Source of the DNA: Kocuria tytonis
GTDB lineage: Bacteria; Actinomycetota; Actinomycetes; Actinomycetales; Micrococcaceae
Reading direction: 5' to 3'
Length of the DNA: 64,000 nucleotides
Assembly: GCF_003226895.2 (NCBI RefSeq)
Contig: NZ_PNJG02000003.1
Span: 124,001-188,000, forward strand
Positions within the stretch are counted from its first letter, which is position 1. Every line of letters starts with the position of its first letter. A program made the position numbers and the translations under genes. Below are positions 8,943-17,819 of the stretch, one piece after another. The notes beneath the pieces were generated by a model. That model was not told where the DNA came from. It saw nothing but the letters and a program-made list of their open reading frames with translations, and searched no databases.

Positions 8943-9914
8943 ATGCCTGCATCCTCGACCCCCGCCCGTCAGCGTCCCGCCGGACGACGTCGTGACGCCA
9001 ACCCCGCCGTGAGCCGCGGTGCGAGGAGCGACGCCCAGCGGCGGGACGCCTGGTCCCGGCGGCTGCCGCTGCTGCCAGCACTGGTCTTCACGGTCATCGC
9101 GACCCAGATCCCGTTCCTCATCACCATCTGGTACTCCCTGCGTTCGTGGAACCTCCTGAACCCGGCGTCCGACGTCTTCGTGGGACTGTCGAACTACGCG
9201 GCCATCTTCACGGACAGCACGTTCCGACAGGTGGCCTTGAACTCCGTGCTCTACACCCTCGGTTGCGTGGTCGCGGCCATGGTGCTGGGGACTCTCTTCG
9301 CACTCCTGCTGGACCGCACGTTCAGGGGCCAGGGGATCGTGCGCACCCTGCTCATCACCCCGTTCCTCATCATGCCGGTGGCCTCTGCCACACTGTGGGG
9401 CGTGTCCATGTTCAATCCCACGTTCGGACTCGTGAACTGGGTGCTCGGCCTCGTGGGCATCGAACCCCTGGACTGGACGTCCTCGTACCCGGTGCTCTCC
9501 ATCCTGATCGCGCTGGTCTGGCAGTGGACGCCCTTCATGATGCTGCTGATCCTGGCCGGGTTGCAGTCCCAGCCCAAGGACGTGCTCGAGGCGGCACAGA
9601 TGGACGGTGCTTCGCGGTTGCAGACGTTCCTGCACATCACGCTGCCGCACCTGCGGCGCTACCTGGAGCTGTCCGTCCTGCTGGGGGCGATCTACGTGGT
9701 CAACACGTTCGACCAGATCTATCTCATGACCGCGGGCGGCCCCGGTACCAGCAGCGCCAATCTTCCCTACTACATCTACCAGCGCGCGTTCTTGGGCTTC
9801 GACATCGGCCAAGCCGCCGCCATGGGTGTGGTGGTGGTCGTGGCCACCATCGTCATTGCCAACTTCGCCCTGCGTCTGATCTTCAAGGGCTTCATGAGCA
9901 CGGAGCAGAACTGA
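8943..9914 (+). CDS. ABC sugar permease, MalF/SmoF-type
   Basis: Inner-membrane permease of about 323 residues with six hydrophobic segments. It carries the EAA loop EAAQMDGASRLQTFLHITLPHL (about residue 215) that docks on the ATPase. The ATG at 8943 has AAGGG 8 nt upstream; a GTG at 8937 overlapping the previous stop (GTGA) is the alternative. It is coupled to the binding protein upstream and to the second permease downstream (TGATG overlap). Confidence 0.9.
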   Translation: MPASSTPARQRPAGRRRDANPAVSRGARSDAQRRDAWSRRLPLLPALVFTVIATQIPFLITIWYSLRSWNLLNPASDVFVGLSNYAAIFTDSTFRQVALNSVLYTLGCVVAAMVLGTLFALLLDRTFRGQGIVRTLLITPFLIMPVASATLWGVSMFNPTFGLVNWVLGLVGIEPLDWTSSYPVLSILIALVWQWTPFMMLLILAGLQSQPKDVLEAAQMDGASRLQTFLHITLPHLRRYLELSVLLGAIYVVNTFDQIYLMTAGGPGTSSANLPYYIYQRAFLGFDIGQAAAMGVVVVVATIVIANFALRLIFKGFMSTEQN

Positions 9915-10807
9915 TGAGCACCACGGCAACCACCACCGCAGGACCCACCTCGCCGACGCGCGGTCGGGGCAGGTCCAGGCGCGTCCGCGAGGGGGGATCC
10001 GGGCTCGGCTCCGCGGCTCTCACCCTGTTCACCTGGCTGCTCGCGATCGGGTTCTTCATGCCTGTCCTGTGGCTCGTCCTGACCTCGTTCAAGCAGGAGT
10101 CCGACGCCGCCTCCAACCCGCCCACCTTCTTCTTCCGCCCCACGCTGGACCAGTACAGGGCGGTGTTCGAGGCCGGCGCGGGTGGATACTTCTGGAACTC
10201 CCTGGTGGCCACGGTGGTCTCCACCGTTCTGGTGATCCTGCTCGCCGTCCCCGCCGCCTACGCCGTGAGCATCCGGCCCGTGGCGAAGACCAAGGACGTC
10301 CTGTTCTTCTTCATCTCCACGAAGATGCTCCCCGTAGTCGCCGTGATCATGCCCATCTACGTGGTGGCGGGCCGGTTGAAGGTGCTGGACAACGTGTGGA
10401 CCCTCGTGTTCCTGTACACGGCCATGAACCTCCCCCTGGCGGTCTGGATGATGCGGTCGTTCTTCCAGGAGGTCCCGCGCGAGGTCCTCGAGGCCGCACA
10501 GATCGACGGGGCGTCGCTGCTGACCACGATGCGCTCGATCCTGATTCCCATGGTGGCCCCGGGCATCGCATCCACGGCCCTGATCTGCGTGATCTTCGCG
10601 TGGAACGAATTCTTCTTCGCCCTGAACCTCACGGCCGCCGACGCCGCCACGGTGCCTCTCATGCTCGTCTCCACCATGACGAGCGAGGGCCTGTACCTGG
10701 CACGGTTGTCCGCGGCGAGTGTCCTGGCCTCCCTGCCCGTGGTGCTCGCCGGATGGATCGCGCAGAAGCAACTTGTGCGCGGTCTGTCCATGGGTGCCAT
10801 CAAGTAG
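9914..10807 (+). CDS. ABC sugar permease, MalG/SmoG-type
   Basis: 297 residues, six membrane segments after an Arg-rich cytosolic N-terminus. The EAA loop is EAAQIDGASLLTTMRSILIPMVAP (about residue 195). The ATG shares its A with the TGA of the upstream permease, which indicates translational coupling. It is the last gene of the importer operon. The next gene is on the opposite strand only 16 bp away, with no hairpin between them. Confidence 0.9.
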   Translation: MSTTATTTAGPTSPTRGRGRSRRVREGGSGLGSAALTLFTWLLAIGFFMPVLWLVLTSFKQESDAASNPPTFFFRPTLDQYRAVFEAGAGGYFWNSLVATVVSTVLVILLAVPAAYAVSIRPVAKTKDVLFFFISTKMLPVVAVIMPIYVVAGRLKVLDNVWTLVFLYTAMNLPLAVWMMRSFFQEVPREVLEAAQIDGASLLTTMRSILIPMVAPGIASTALICVIFAWNEFFFALNLTAADAATVPLMLVSTMTSEGLYLARLSAASVLASLPVVLAGWIAQKQLVRGLSMGAIK

Positions 10808-10823
10808 CCGGGCGTCCCAGGGC

Positions 10824-11870
10824 TCAGGGCGTGACGATGGCCTTGAGGGCTCCCTCTGAGGCCCCCGCGGTCAGGGCCGCGGGGACCTCGTCCAGTGTGT
10901 GGTGGGACGTGACGAGAAAGTCCAGGTCCACGGCGCCCGAGGCCGCCAGGGACACGGCCGTCGGCCAGGTGTTGGCATAGCGGAAGATGCCCGTCAGAAG
11001 GAGTTCCCGCTCCTGCAGCAGCGGCACCGGGACGCGCAACGTGTCCGAGCCCATGCCCACGAGCACCACTCGGGCCCTCGGCGCCAGGCGCTGCATGCCA
11101 GAGAGGACGGCGGCCTCGGCCCCGCTCGCGTCCAGCATCGCGGTGTACCCCGAACCCGGGAACGGACCGGTCACGTCCGGGGCGTCGGCCACGGTGAAAG
11201 TGTCCGTGGCGCCGTAGCAGCGGGCCTTCGCGAGCCGGTCCGCACGGGTGTCGGAGACGACCACGTCCACCGCCCCGGCGAGCCGCGCGCACCGGGCGAT
11301 GAGCAGTCCCACAGGTCCAGCCCCGGTGACCAGGATCCTGTCCCCGAGTGTCACTGCGGCTGCCCGCACCGCGCTCACGGCCACGGACAGGGGCTCCAGC
11401 AGTGCGGCGGCGTCGTCGGAGAGGGAGTCCGGGACGGGGTGCGCAAACGCTGCCGGGTGCACCGCGTACTCACTGAACACGCCGTCCACCGGAGGGGTCG
11501 CGAAGAACCGAACGTCCGGGTCCAGGTTGTAGCTGCCGCTCAGTGTCTGGGCGGAGAAAGCCGTGGGCACCCCGGGTTCCAGGGACACCCGCTGGCCGGG
11601 ATGCCGGTCGGAGACCTCCGGTCCCACGGCCACCACGACGCCCGAGGGTTCGTGGCCGAGAACCAGGGGCTGCTCCACCACGTGGTCGCCGATGCGTCCG
11701 TGCTCGTAGTAGTGCGTGTCCGAACCACACACGCCCACGGCGGCGATCCGCACGAGCACGTCGTGCGGACCGGGACGCGGAACGGGGCGGTGCTCCACAC
11801 GGATCTCGCCCGGGGCTTTCAGCACACTGGCGCGCATGGTCGCCGGGACGGTGGCTTCTGGGTGGGTCAC
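10824..11870 (-). CDS. Zinc-dependent polyol (sorbitol/xylitol-type) dehydrogenase, MDR family
   Basis: 348 residues of the medium-chain dehydrogenase superfamily. Catalytic-zinc signatures are present: VCGSDTHYYEHGRIGDHVV (about residues 47-65) and GHEPSGVV (about 73-80). The Rossmann motif is VTGAGPVGLLIA (about residue 170). The segment YEHGRIG is characteristic of sorbitol dehydrogenases. The loop that holds four structural-zinc Cys residues in many relatives reads PTAFSAQTLSGSYNLDPD and has none. GTG start with GAGGAGGACACCCC upstream. It likely oxidises a hexitol or pentitol supplied by the adjacent importer. Confidence 0.85.
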   Translation of the reverse strand: MTHPEATVPATMRASVLKAPGEIRVEHRPVPRPGPHDVLVRIAAVGVCGSDTHYYEHGRIGDHVVEQPLVLGHEPSGVVVAVGPEVSDRHPGQRVSLEPGVPTAFSAQTLSGSYNLDPDVRFFATPPVDGVFSEYAVHPAAFAHPVPDSLSDDAAALLEPLSVAVSAVRAAAVTLGDRILVTGAGPVGLLIARCARLAGAVDVVVSDTRADRLAKARCYGATDTFTVADAPDVTGPFPGSGYTAMLDASGAEAAVLSGMQRLAPRARVVLVGMGSDTLRVPVPLLQERELLLTGIFRYANTWPTAVSLAASGAVDLDFLVTSHHTLDEVPAALTAGASEGALKAIVTP

Positions 11871-11945
11871 GGGGTGTCCTCCTCGGTGTGGCGCGTGGCG
11901 GTGCAGCGGCCCGCGCGCTCGCGGGCGGTGCGGGAGACGAACGAA

Positions 11946-11976
11946 CGCCGCGTGAGAGTGATCTCATCACGCGGCG
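11946..11976. terminator. Terminator hairpin after the importer ATPase gene
   Basis: Perfect 10-bp arms CGCCGCGTGA/TCACGCGGCG around an 11-nt loop that can itself pair GAG/CTC. It lies between the minus-strand ATPase gene and the minus-strand polyol dehydrogenase gene, suggesting that these are separate transcripts. Confidence 0.7.
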
Positions 11977-12016
11977 CTCGCGGTTGTGGGGCCTGCGGTC
12001 CCGGCGGGCGCAGGAC

Positions 12017-13177
12017 TCAGTCCGGCAGCCGCAGCCCGGTGGCGGCGTCGAACAGGTGGGCGCGCTCGGGTGTGGGAGCCACCCACACGGTGGACTCGGC
12101 GCGGGGTGGGTTGCGCCCGTCCACCCTGATCACCAGGGGGTCGGCGGTGTCACCGAGACCTGCGCCAGGTGCCTCGTCCTCACTCTCGCCGTGCGTGGCG
12201 GCCACGGGGGTCACGTGCTGCTCCGTGTGGTGGTCGAGGTGCCCGTAGACGTAGGCGTCCGCACCGAGCTCCTCCACCACGTCGGCCACCACCGCGAGAC
12301 CCTCGCCGTCCCGGGAGGCCACGAGATCCTCGGGGCGCACGCCCACGGTGACCTCGGGTCCGGTGAGGGCCTCACGGGCCGCAGCGCTCAACCGCCACGA
12401 GAGCGTCCCCAGCTCCACGGTGTCCTCGGGGGACACGGTGGTGCGGAAGAGGTTCATGGCGGGGGAGCCGATGAATCCGGCCACGAACTCGTTGGCCGGG
12501 CGGTCGTACAGCTCGCGTGGGGTGTCCACCTGCATGAGCCGCCCGTCCTTGAGCACGGCCACACGGTCGCCCATGGTCATGGCCTCGGTCTGGTCGTGGG
12601 TCACGTACACGGTGGTGACCCCGAGCCGGCGGGTGAGCGAGGCGATCTGCGTGCGGGTCTGCACGCGCAGCTTCGCGTCCAGGTTGGACAGGGGCTCGTC
12701 CATGAGGAACACCTGCGGGGAGCGCACGATGGCGCGTCCCATGGCCACACGCTGGCGCTGACCGCCGGACAGGGCCTTGGGCTTGCGGTCCAGGTACTCG
12801 GTGAGGTCCAGGATCCTGGCGGCCTCCTCGATGCGCTCGTTGCGCTCCGCCTCCGCCACCTTCGCGATCTTCAGGGCGAAGCCCATGTTCTCCCGCACGC
12901 TCATGTGCGGGTAGAGCGCGTAGTTCTGGAAGACCATGGCGATGTCCCGGTCCCGGGACGCGGTGTGCGTCACGTCCTCCCCGCCGATCCGGATGGCGCC
13001 CTCGCTGACCTCCTCGAGGCCCGCCAGCATCCGCAGGGTGGTGGACTTGCCGCACCCGGACGGCCCCACCAGGACCAGGAACTCGCCGTCGGCGATGTCC
13101 AGGTCCAGGTCCGAGACGGACGCGCGCTCGGCGCCCGGATAACGACAGGTCACGTGGTCGTACTGCACGCTCGACAT
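12017..13177 (-). CDS. ABC transporter ATPase, UgpC/MsmK/SmoK-type
   Basis: 386 residues. Nucleotide-binding domain: Walker A GPSGCGKST (about 40-48), Q-loop QNYALYPH, signature LSGGQRQRV (about 135) and Walker B VFLMDEPLSNLD, followed by a C-terminal MOP/OB-type regulatory domain (VGVRPEDL near 275). This ATPase type energises family 1 carbohydrate importers and is often shared between systems. The ATG at 13177 is preceded by AAAGAGGACCGCC; longer in-frame starts lack such a site. Although on the opposite strand from the permeases, its promoter region holds the same operator-like element, supporting co-regulation. Confidence 0.9.
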   Translation of the reverse strand: MSSVQYDHVTCRYPGAERASVSDLDLDIADGEFLVLVGPSGCGKSTTLRMLAGLEEVSEGAIRIGGEDVTHTASRDRDIAMVFQNYALYPHMSVRENMGFALKIAKVAEAERNERIEEAARILDLTEYLDRKPKALSGGQRQRVAMGRAIVRSPQVFLMDEPLSNLDAKLRVQTRTQIASLTRRLGVTTVYVTHDQTEAMTMGDRVAVLKDGRLMQVDTPRELYDRPANEFVAGFIGSPAMNLFRTTVSPEDTVELGTLSWRLSAAAREALTGPEVTVGVRPEDLVASRDGEGLAVVADVVEELGADAYVYGHLDHHTEQHVTPVAATHGESEDEAPGAGLGDTADPLVIRVDGRNPPRAESTVWVAPTPERAHLFDAATGLRLPD

Positions 13178-13247
13178 GGCGGTCCTCTTTCCCGGCAGGC
13201 ACGTGCCGGACGATCCGTAGGAGAGAAGGCACAAACGTGAGAGGCTC

Positions 13248-13262
13248 AGCTCTCAGATGTGA
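13248..13262 (-). promoter_or_regulatory. Operator candidate upstream of importer ATPase gene
   Basis: On the minus strand TCACATCTGAGAGCT. It matches TCTCATTTGAGAGCC at 7438-7452 in 12 of 15 positions without gaps. Confidence 0.45.
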
Positions 13263-13322
13263 GCATATCGACTGTCTGTGACTTGAACCACCCCGGACGG
13301 CATCCCTGCGGGAATGCGACAT

Positions 13323-13348
13323 CGGCCCGGTGGTCTCCCACCGGGCCG
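13323..13348. terminator. Terminator hairpin downstream of pyruvate oxidoreductase gene
   Basis: CGGCCCGGTGG/CCACCGGGCCG, an 11-bp stem with loop TCTC, about 115 bp past the minus-strand stop codon at 13462. Confidence 0.7.
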
Positions 13349-13461
13349 CCGGACGTCAAGCACCGGACCCGGGACCCGCACGGGCAGGGGCGACGGCGCC
13401 CGGTGGCCCCGCGGCGGCGGCGTCCGTCCGTGCCCGACAGGATCCCCGGCCGGCCGCGCGC

Positions 13462-15204
13462 TCAGCCGCGCGGGATGTTGCGCAGGTTGGAGCGTGCCAT
13501 CGAGACGGCCTCGCCGGCACCGCGGTTGAGCACGATCCGGGACATGGCCGTGGCGAAGCCGAAGACCTGGTCCCTCTTGATCTCCGGGGGGATGGACAGG
13601 GCGTTCGGGTCCGTCAAGACCTCCACGAGCGAGGGGCCCTGGTGTGCCAGCGCGGACGTGAACGCGGACTCCAGGTCCTTGGGCTTCTCCACCCGGATGC
13701 CCTGGATGCCCACGGCGCGGGCGATCGCCGCGTAGTCCGCCTGGGGCACGTCCACGCCGAAGTCCGGCAGCCCGTCCACGAGCATTTCGAGCTTGACCAT
13801 GCCGAGGGTGGAGTTGTTGAAGACCACCACGGTCACGGGCAGGTTGTAGGCGGCCAGGGTCAGCAACTCGCCCATGAGCATGGACAGCCCGCCGTCGCCG
13901 GAGACCGAGATCACCTGGCGGCCCGGCTCGGCCAGCTGCGCGCCGATGGCCTGGGGCAGGGCGTTGGCCATGGAGCCGTGCAGGTAGGAGCCCATGATCC
14001 GGCGGGTGCCCAGCGGGTTGATGTAGCGCGCGGTCCACACGTTGCACATGCCCGTGTCCGCGGTGAACACGGCGTCCCTCGCGGCCACCCGGTCCAGGAT
14101 CGACGCCGCGTACTCCGGGTGGATCGGCGTCATCTTCTCGACCTTGCGGGTGTACGCCCCCACGGCCTTGTTCATGAGCTTGTCGTGCTTGGCCAGCGTC
14201 TTGTCCAGGAACGAGCGGTCCGTCTTGACCGTGAGCTCCGGCAGCAGCTTGAGGATCGTGGACCGCACGTCACCGTGCACCGGGATGTCCACGCCGGTGC
14301 GGCGCCCGATCACGGTGGGATCGGTGTCCACCTGGATGGTGGTGACGTCCGGGAGGAACTGGTCGTAGGGGAAGTCGGTGCCCAGCATGACCATCACGTC
14401 CGCGCCGTGCAGTCCCTCCGCCGCGGCACCGTAGCCCAGCAGCCCGGTCATGCCCACGTCGAACGGGTTGTCGTACTGGATTCGGTCCTTGCCGCGCAGC
14501 GAGTGGCCCACGGGCGCCTTGAGGGTGTCCGCCAGGGCGACGACCTCGTCGTGCGCACCGTCCACACCGATGCCCGCGAACAGGGCCACCTTCTCGGCCG
14601 AGTTCAGCACCTCGGCCACGCGCGCAATGGTCTCGTCGGAGGGGACGACGGCGCTCGCGTCCGGAACGGCGTACGGGCGGGCCTCGGCGACGGCCTCCGA
14701 GTCCGCGAGGTCACCGGGCAGCGTCACCACGGAGACGCCCGGGCTCGTGACGGCGAACTGGATCGCCGAGCTCACGACGCCGGGAGACTGCTGCGGGGTG
14801 CTCACCAGCTCGGAGTACACCGAGCACTCGGTGAACAGCCGGTCCGGGTGGGTCTCCTGGAAGTAGCCGGAGCCGATGTACTGGGAGGGGATGTGCGAGG
14901 CGATCGCCAGCACCGGGGCACCCGAGCGGTTGGCGTCGTACAGCCCGTTGATCAGGTGCAGGTTGCCGGGGCCGCACGAACCCGCGCACACCGCGAGCTT
15001 GCCGGTCAGCTGGGCCTCGGCGCTCGCGGCGAAGGCGCCCGCCTCCTCGTGGCGCACGTGGACCCAGTCGATCCCGCCCTTGGCGGAGCCGCCGGTGCGG
15101 CGCACGGCGTCCACGATGGGGTTGAGGCTGTCGCCCACCACGCCGTAGATGCGCTCCACCCCGGCGTCGACGAGCTGCTGGATGATCTGCTCTGCGAGCT
15201 TCAC
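13462..15204 (-). CDS. poxB: Pyruvate dehydrogenase (quinone), PoxB-type
   Basis: A thiamine-diphosphate/FAD flavoprotein of 580 residues that decarboxylates pyruvate to acetate and passes electrons to membrane quinone. The N-terminal PYR domain has VRHEEAGAFAASAEAQLTG. The central FAD domain has ALFAGIGVDGAHDEV. The C-terminal ThDP domain carries the GDG...NN motif as GDGGLSMLMGELLTL...VVVFNN (about residues 430-460). The GTG at 15204 has GAGGAGACAGC upstream; the longer frame to 15363 lacks a Shine-Dalgarno. It is monocistronic by its hairpin and promoter. Acetolactate synthase is a relative but is less similar in the N-terminal motif and quinone-type C-terminus. Confidence 0.9.
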   Translation of the reverse strand: MKLAEQIIQQLVDAGVERIYGVVGDSLNPIVDAVRRTGGSAKGGIDWVHVRHEEAGAFAASAEAQLTGKLAVCAGSCGPGNLHLINGLYDANRSGAPVLAIASHIPSQYIGSGYFQETHPDRLFTECSVYSELVSTPQQSPGVVSSAIQFAVTSPGVSVVTLPGDLADSEAVAEARPYAVPDASAVVPSDETIARVAEVLNSAEKVALFAGIGVDGAHDEVVALADTLKAPVGHSLRGKDRIQYDNPFDVGMTGLLGYGAAAEGLHGADVMVMLGTDFPYDQFLPDVTTIQVDTDPTVIGRRTGVDIPVHGDVRSTILKLLPELTVKTDRSFLDKTLAKHDKLMNKAVGAYTRKVEKMTPIHPEYAASILDRVAARDAVFTADTGMCNVWTARYINPLGTRRIMGSYLHGSMANALPQAIGAQLAEPGRQVISVSGDGGLSMLMGELLTLAAYNLPVTVVVFNNSTLGMVKLEMLVDGLPDFGVDVPQADYAAIARAVGIQGIRVEKPKDLESAFTSALAHQGPSLVEVLTDPNALSIPPEIKRDQVFGFATAMSRIVLNRGAGEAVSMARSNLRNIPRG

Positions 15205-15277
15205 GCTGTCTCCTCGGATCAGGCGCCCGCTGCGGATCCTGGACACCGCGCGGGCACGACGACTGTTCTCACCCTCC

Positions 15278-15283
15278 ACCCTA
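15278..15283 (-). promoter_or_regulatory. Possible -10 of poxB
   Basis: TAGGGT on the minus strand, giving a leader of about 65 nt before the GTG. No clear -35. Confidence 0.35.
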
Positions 15284-15365
15284 GCCGCGGGTGCTTTCGG
15301 GAGAAAAGGTTTGTGGGCAAGGAAACACGCGGCTGTGCCCCGCCTTACCACCGGGGCGGGCACGG

Positions 15366-15409
15366 ACGAAGGACCCGGCCGCCCCTCGTGGGGAGACCGG
15401 GTCCTTCGT
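15366..15409. terminator. Terminator hairpin of fumC
   Basis: 13-bp perfect arms ACGAAGGACCCGG/CCGGGTCCTTCGT with an inner CCCC/GGGG pairing, about 40 bp past the fumC stop. Confidence 0.8.
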
Positions 15410-15450
15410 GCTGGTCCGCGCCGGGCGGCCCGGCGCTCAGCGCACGGTGC

Positions 15451-16857
15451 TCAGTGCTTGCCCGTCATGGTGGTGACGTCCAGGGCCTTGTCGAGCTGCT
15501 CCTCCGTGAGCTTCTCCCCGTCCACGTAGCCGAGCTCCACGGTGGCCTCGCGCACGGTGACCTTGTTGGCCACGGCGTGCTTGGCGATCTTCGCGGCGGC
15601 CTCGTAGCCGATGGCCTTGTTCAGCGGGGTCACGATCGAGGGGGAGGCCTCGGCCAGGAAGGTGCAGCGCTCCTCGTTGGCCTGCAGCCCGTCCACCATC
15701 TTCTCCGCGGCCACGCGGGAGGCGTTCGCGAGCAGGCGGATGGACTCGAGCAGGTTCGCGGCCATCACGGGGATGCCCACATTCAGCTCGAACGCGCCGT
15801 TGGTCGAGGACAGTGCCACCGTGGTGTCGTTGCCGATCACCTGGGCGGCCACCTGGATGGTGGCCTCGCAGATCACGGGGTTGACCTTGCCCGGCATGAT
15901 CGAGGAGCCCGGCTGCAGGTCCGGGATGTGCAGCTCGCCCAGACCGGTGTTGGGCCCGGACCCCATCCAGCGGATGTCGTTCATGATCTTCATGTACGAG
16001 TACGCGATGTTGCGCAGCTGCCCGGAGGCCTCCACCAGACCGTCCCGGTTGGCCTGCGCCTCGAAGTGGTTGCGGGCCTCCGTGAGCGGCAGCCCGGTCT
16101 CCTCGGAGAGCAGCTCGATCACGCGTGCGGAGAAGCCGTCCGGGGTGTTGATGCCGGTGCCCACGGCGGTGCCGCCCAGCGGGACCTCCGCCACGCGCGG
16201 CAGGGAGGCGTCGATGCGTTCGATGCCGTAGCGCACCTGCGCCGCGTAGCCGCCGAACTCCTGGCCCAGGGTCACGGGAGTGGCGTCCATGAGGTGGGTG
16301 CGCCCGGACTTCACGATGTTCCCGAACTCCGCCGCCTTCTTCTCCAGAGAGGTGGCGAGCACGTCCATGGCGGGCTTGAGGTCGTTGATCAGGGCGTTCG
16401 TCACGGCCACGTGCACCGAGGTGGGGAACACGTCGTTGGAGGACTGCGAGGCGTTCACGTGGTCGTTCGGGTGGACCTCCACCCCGGCGGACTCGAGCGC
16501 GCGGGAGGCCAGCGTGGCCAGCACCTCGTTGGTGTTCATGTTCGAGGACGTTCCGGAACCCGTCTGGAACACGTCGATCGGGAACTCGGCGTCGTGGTCA
16601 CCGGCGGCCACGGTGTCCGCGGCGTCGCGGATGGCTTGGGCGCGCTGGGCGTCGAGCACACCCAGCTCCTCGTTGGCGGTCGCGGCGGCCTTCTTCACCT
16701 GCGCGAGCGCCCTGATGTGCTCGCGCTCCAGGGTGGTGCCGGAGATGGGGAAGTTCTCCACGGCGCGCTGCGTCTGCGCGCGGTAGAGGGCGTTCCTGGG
16801 AACGCGCACCTCGCCCATGGTGTCGTGTTCGATGCGGTACTCGGTGTTTTCAGCCAT
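15451..16857 (-). CDS. fumC: Fumarate hydratase, class II
   Basis: TCA-cycle enzyme converting fumarate to L-malate, 468 residues, homotetrameric in the family. Signature [12 protein letters not shown] (about residues 315-326) and the active-site segments [14 protein letters not shown] and [11 protein letters not shown] are intact. The ATG follows TAAACT with a 7-nt spacer and no Shine-Dalgarno, so a leaderless start is likely. It is next to carbonic anhydrase (93 bp gap) and close to glpX, matching the fumC-glpX pairing of other actinobacteria. The iron-sulfur class I enzyme is excluded by the sequence. Confidence 0.95.
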   Translation of the reverse strand: MAENTEYRIEHDTMGEVRVPRNALYRAQTQRAVENFPISGTTLEREHIRALAQVKKAAATANEELGVLDAQRAQAIRDAADTVAAGDHDAEFPIDVFQTGSGTSSNMNTNEVLATLASRALESAGVEVHPNDHVNASQSSNDVFPTSVHVAVTNALINDLKPAMDVLATSLEKKAAEFGNIVKSGRTHLMDATPVTLGQEFGGYAAQVRYGIERIDASLPRVAEVPLGGTAVGTGINTPDGFSARVIELLSEETGLPLTEARNHFEAQANRDGLVEASGQLRNIAYSYMKIMNDIRWMGSGPNTGLGELHIPDLQPGSSIMPGKVNPVICEATIQVAAQVIGNDTTVALSSTNGAFELNVGIPVMAANLLESIRLLANASRVAAEKMVDGLQANEERCTFLAEASPSIVTPLNKAIGYEAAAKIAKHAVANKVTVREATVELGYVDGEKLTEEQLDKALDVTTMTGKH

Positions 16858-16864
16858 GGCGCCC

Positions 16865-16870
16865 AGTTTA
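16865..16870 (-). promoter_or_regulatory. -10 hexamer, leaderless promoter of fumC
   Basis: TAAACT on the minus strand with 7-nt spacer GGGCGCC to the ATG. Confidence 0.5.
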
Positions 16871-16949
16871 GGCGCACCCCGGCCCCTCCGCCCGCGGTGA
16901 CGACGACGCCCGCTGGTCTCCATCCCCCGCCGCGTCGTGGTCCTGCGGG

Positions 16950-17600
16950 TCAGGCGTCCTGGAACCGGGGGTCGTTGCTGTAGACCAGTTCGGCCTTGCC
17001 GTCCGCGAGGTGGTAGAAGACGCCGATCACGGCGGCGTCGCCGCGGGTCACGGCGTCCGAGATGGCCGCGGAGTGGTCGAGCAGGCGGGCCGCGGTCTGC
17101 TTGGTGTGCTCCACCACCATGTCCTGCAGGTCGGCGTCGCCGGCGCGCTTGGCCTCCAGGACAGAGGGGGTGATCCGCTCCACGAGGTCCCGCTGGAACC
17201 CGCGGGGCAGCTCACCCGACTCCACGGAGTCCTTGGTGGCGGTCACGGCACCGCACGAGTCGTGGCCGAGCACCATGATCAGGGGAGTGCCCAGCACCTC
17301 GATCGCGTACTCGAGCGAGCCGAGCACGGCGTTGTCGATCACCTGGCCCGCGGTGCGGATCACGAAGGTGTCACCCAGGCCGAGGTCGAAGATGATCTCC
17401 GCGGCCAGGCGGGAGTCCGAGCACCCGAAGATCACGGCGAACGGCTTCTGGGACAGCGCGAGGTCCTTGCGCCGCTGCGCGTCCTGGTGCGGGTGCAGGG
17501 TGTTGCCGGCGATGAACCGGGCGTTGCCGTCCTGCAGGGCCCGCCACGCCTCCAGCGGGGTGTGGGGCGTGTGGTCCGCGGGGGTGGTCTGAGTGCTCAC
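16950..17600 (-). CDS. Beta-class carbonic anhydrase
   Basis: Interconverts CO2 and bicarbonate; 216 residues. Zinc ligands are visible in GCSDSRL (about residues 55-61) and HDSCGAV (about 107-113), with the D/R dyad of the first motif intact. The start GTG at 17600 ([12 protein letters not shown]) has GGAG 9 nt upstream. In-frame extension further upstream is Pro/Trp-rich and unconvincing. TACCCT about 70 bp upstream is a possible -10. Context with fumC and poxB suggests an anaplerotic/bicarbonate supply role. Confidence 0.92.
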   Translation of the reverse strand: MSTQTTPADHTPHTPLEAWRALQDGNARFIAGNTLHPHQDAQRRKDLALSQKPFAVIFGCSDSRLAAEIIFDLGLGDTFVIRTAGQVIDNAVLGSLEYAIEVLGTPLIMVLGHDSCGAVTATKDSVESGELPRGFQRDLVERITPSVLEAKRAGDADLQDMVVEHTKQTAARLLDHSAAISDAVTRGDAAVIGVFYHLADGKAELVYSNDPRFQDA

Positions 17601-17819
17601 GCTGGAACTCCAAGTGTGCTCGGCGGGTGGGTTCGACGGGCCGGATCCGGCCCCGTGCCGCATCCAGGGTAAGCCCGCGGGAGAACCGCCGGTCCCGCGG
17701 GGGTGCCACGGCGGGACGGGGCCCCACGGGTCGCACATGCGGTGGCGTGCGGGAGCGGTGGCGTGGGCCCTTGGGGGTGGTTGCCCGGGAGAATCGGGGG
17801 GAAGCCCGCCGGTGCCGGT

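Noticed and set aside
11946-11976. Regulatory operator for the polyol dehydrogenase
   Set aside because: The long perfect GC stem with short loop at the end of the ATPase gene fits a terminator better; it does not match the TCtCATcTGAgA site set.
13330-16983. Long plus-strand open frame opposite poxB and fumC
   Set aside because: Antisense shadow of two strongly identified enzymes, with His/Gly/Val-rich composition and no homology.
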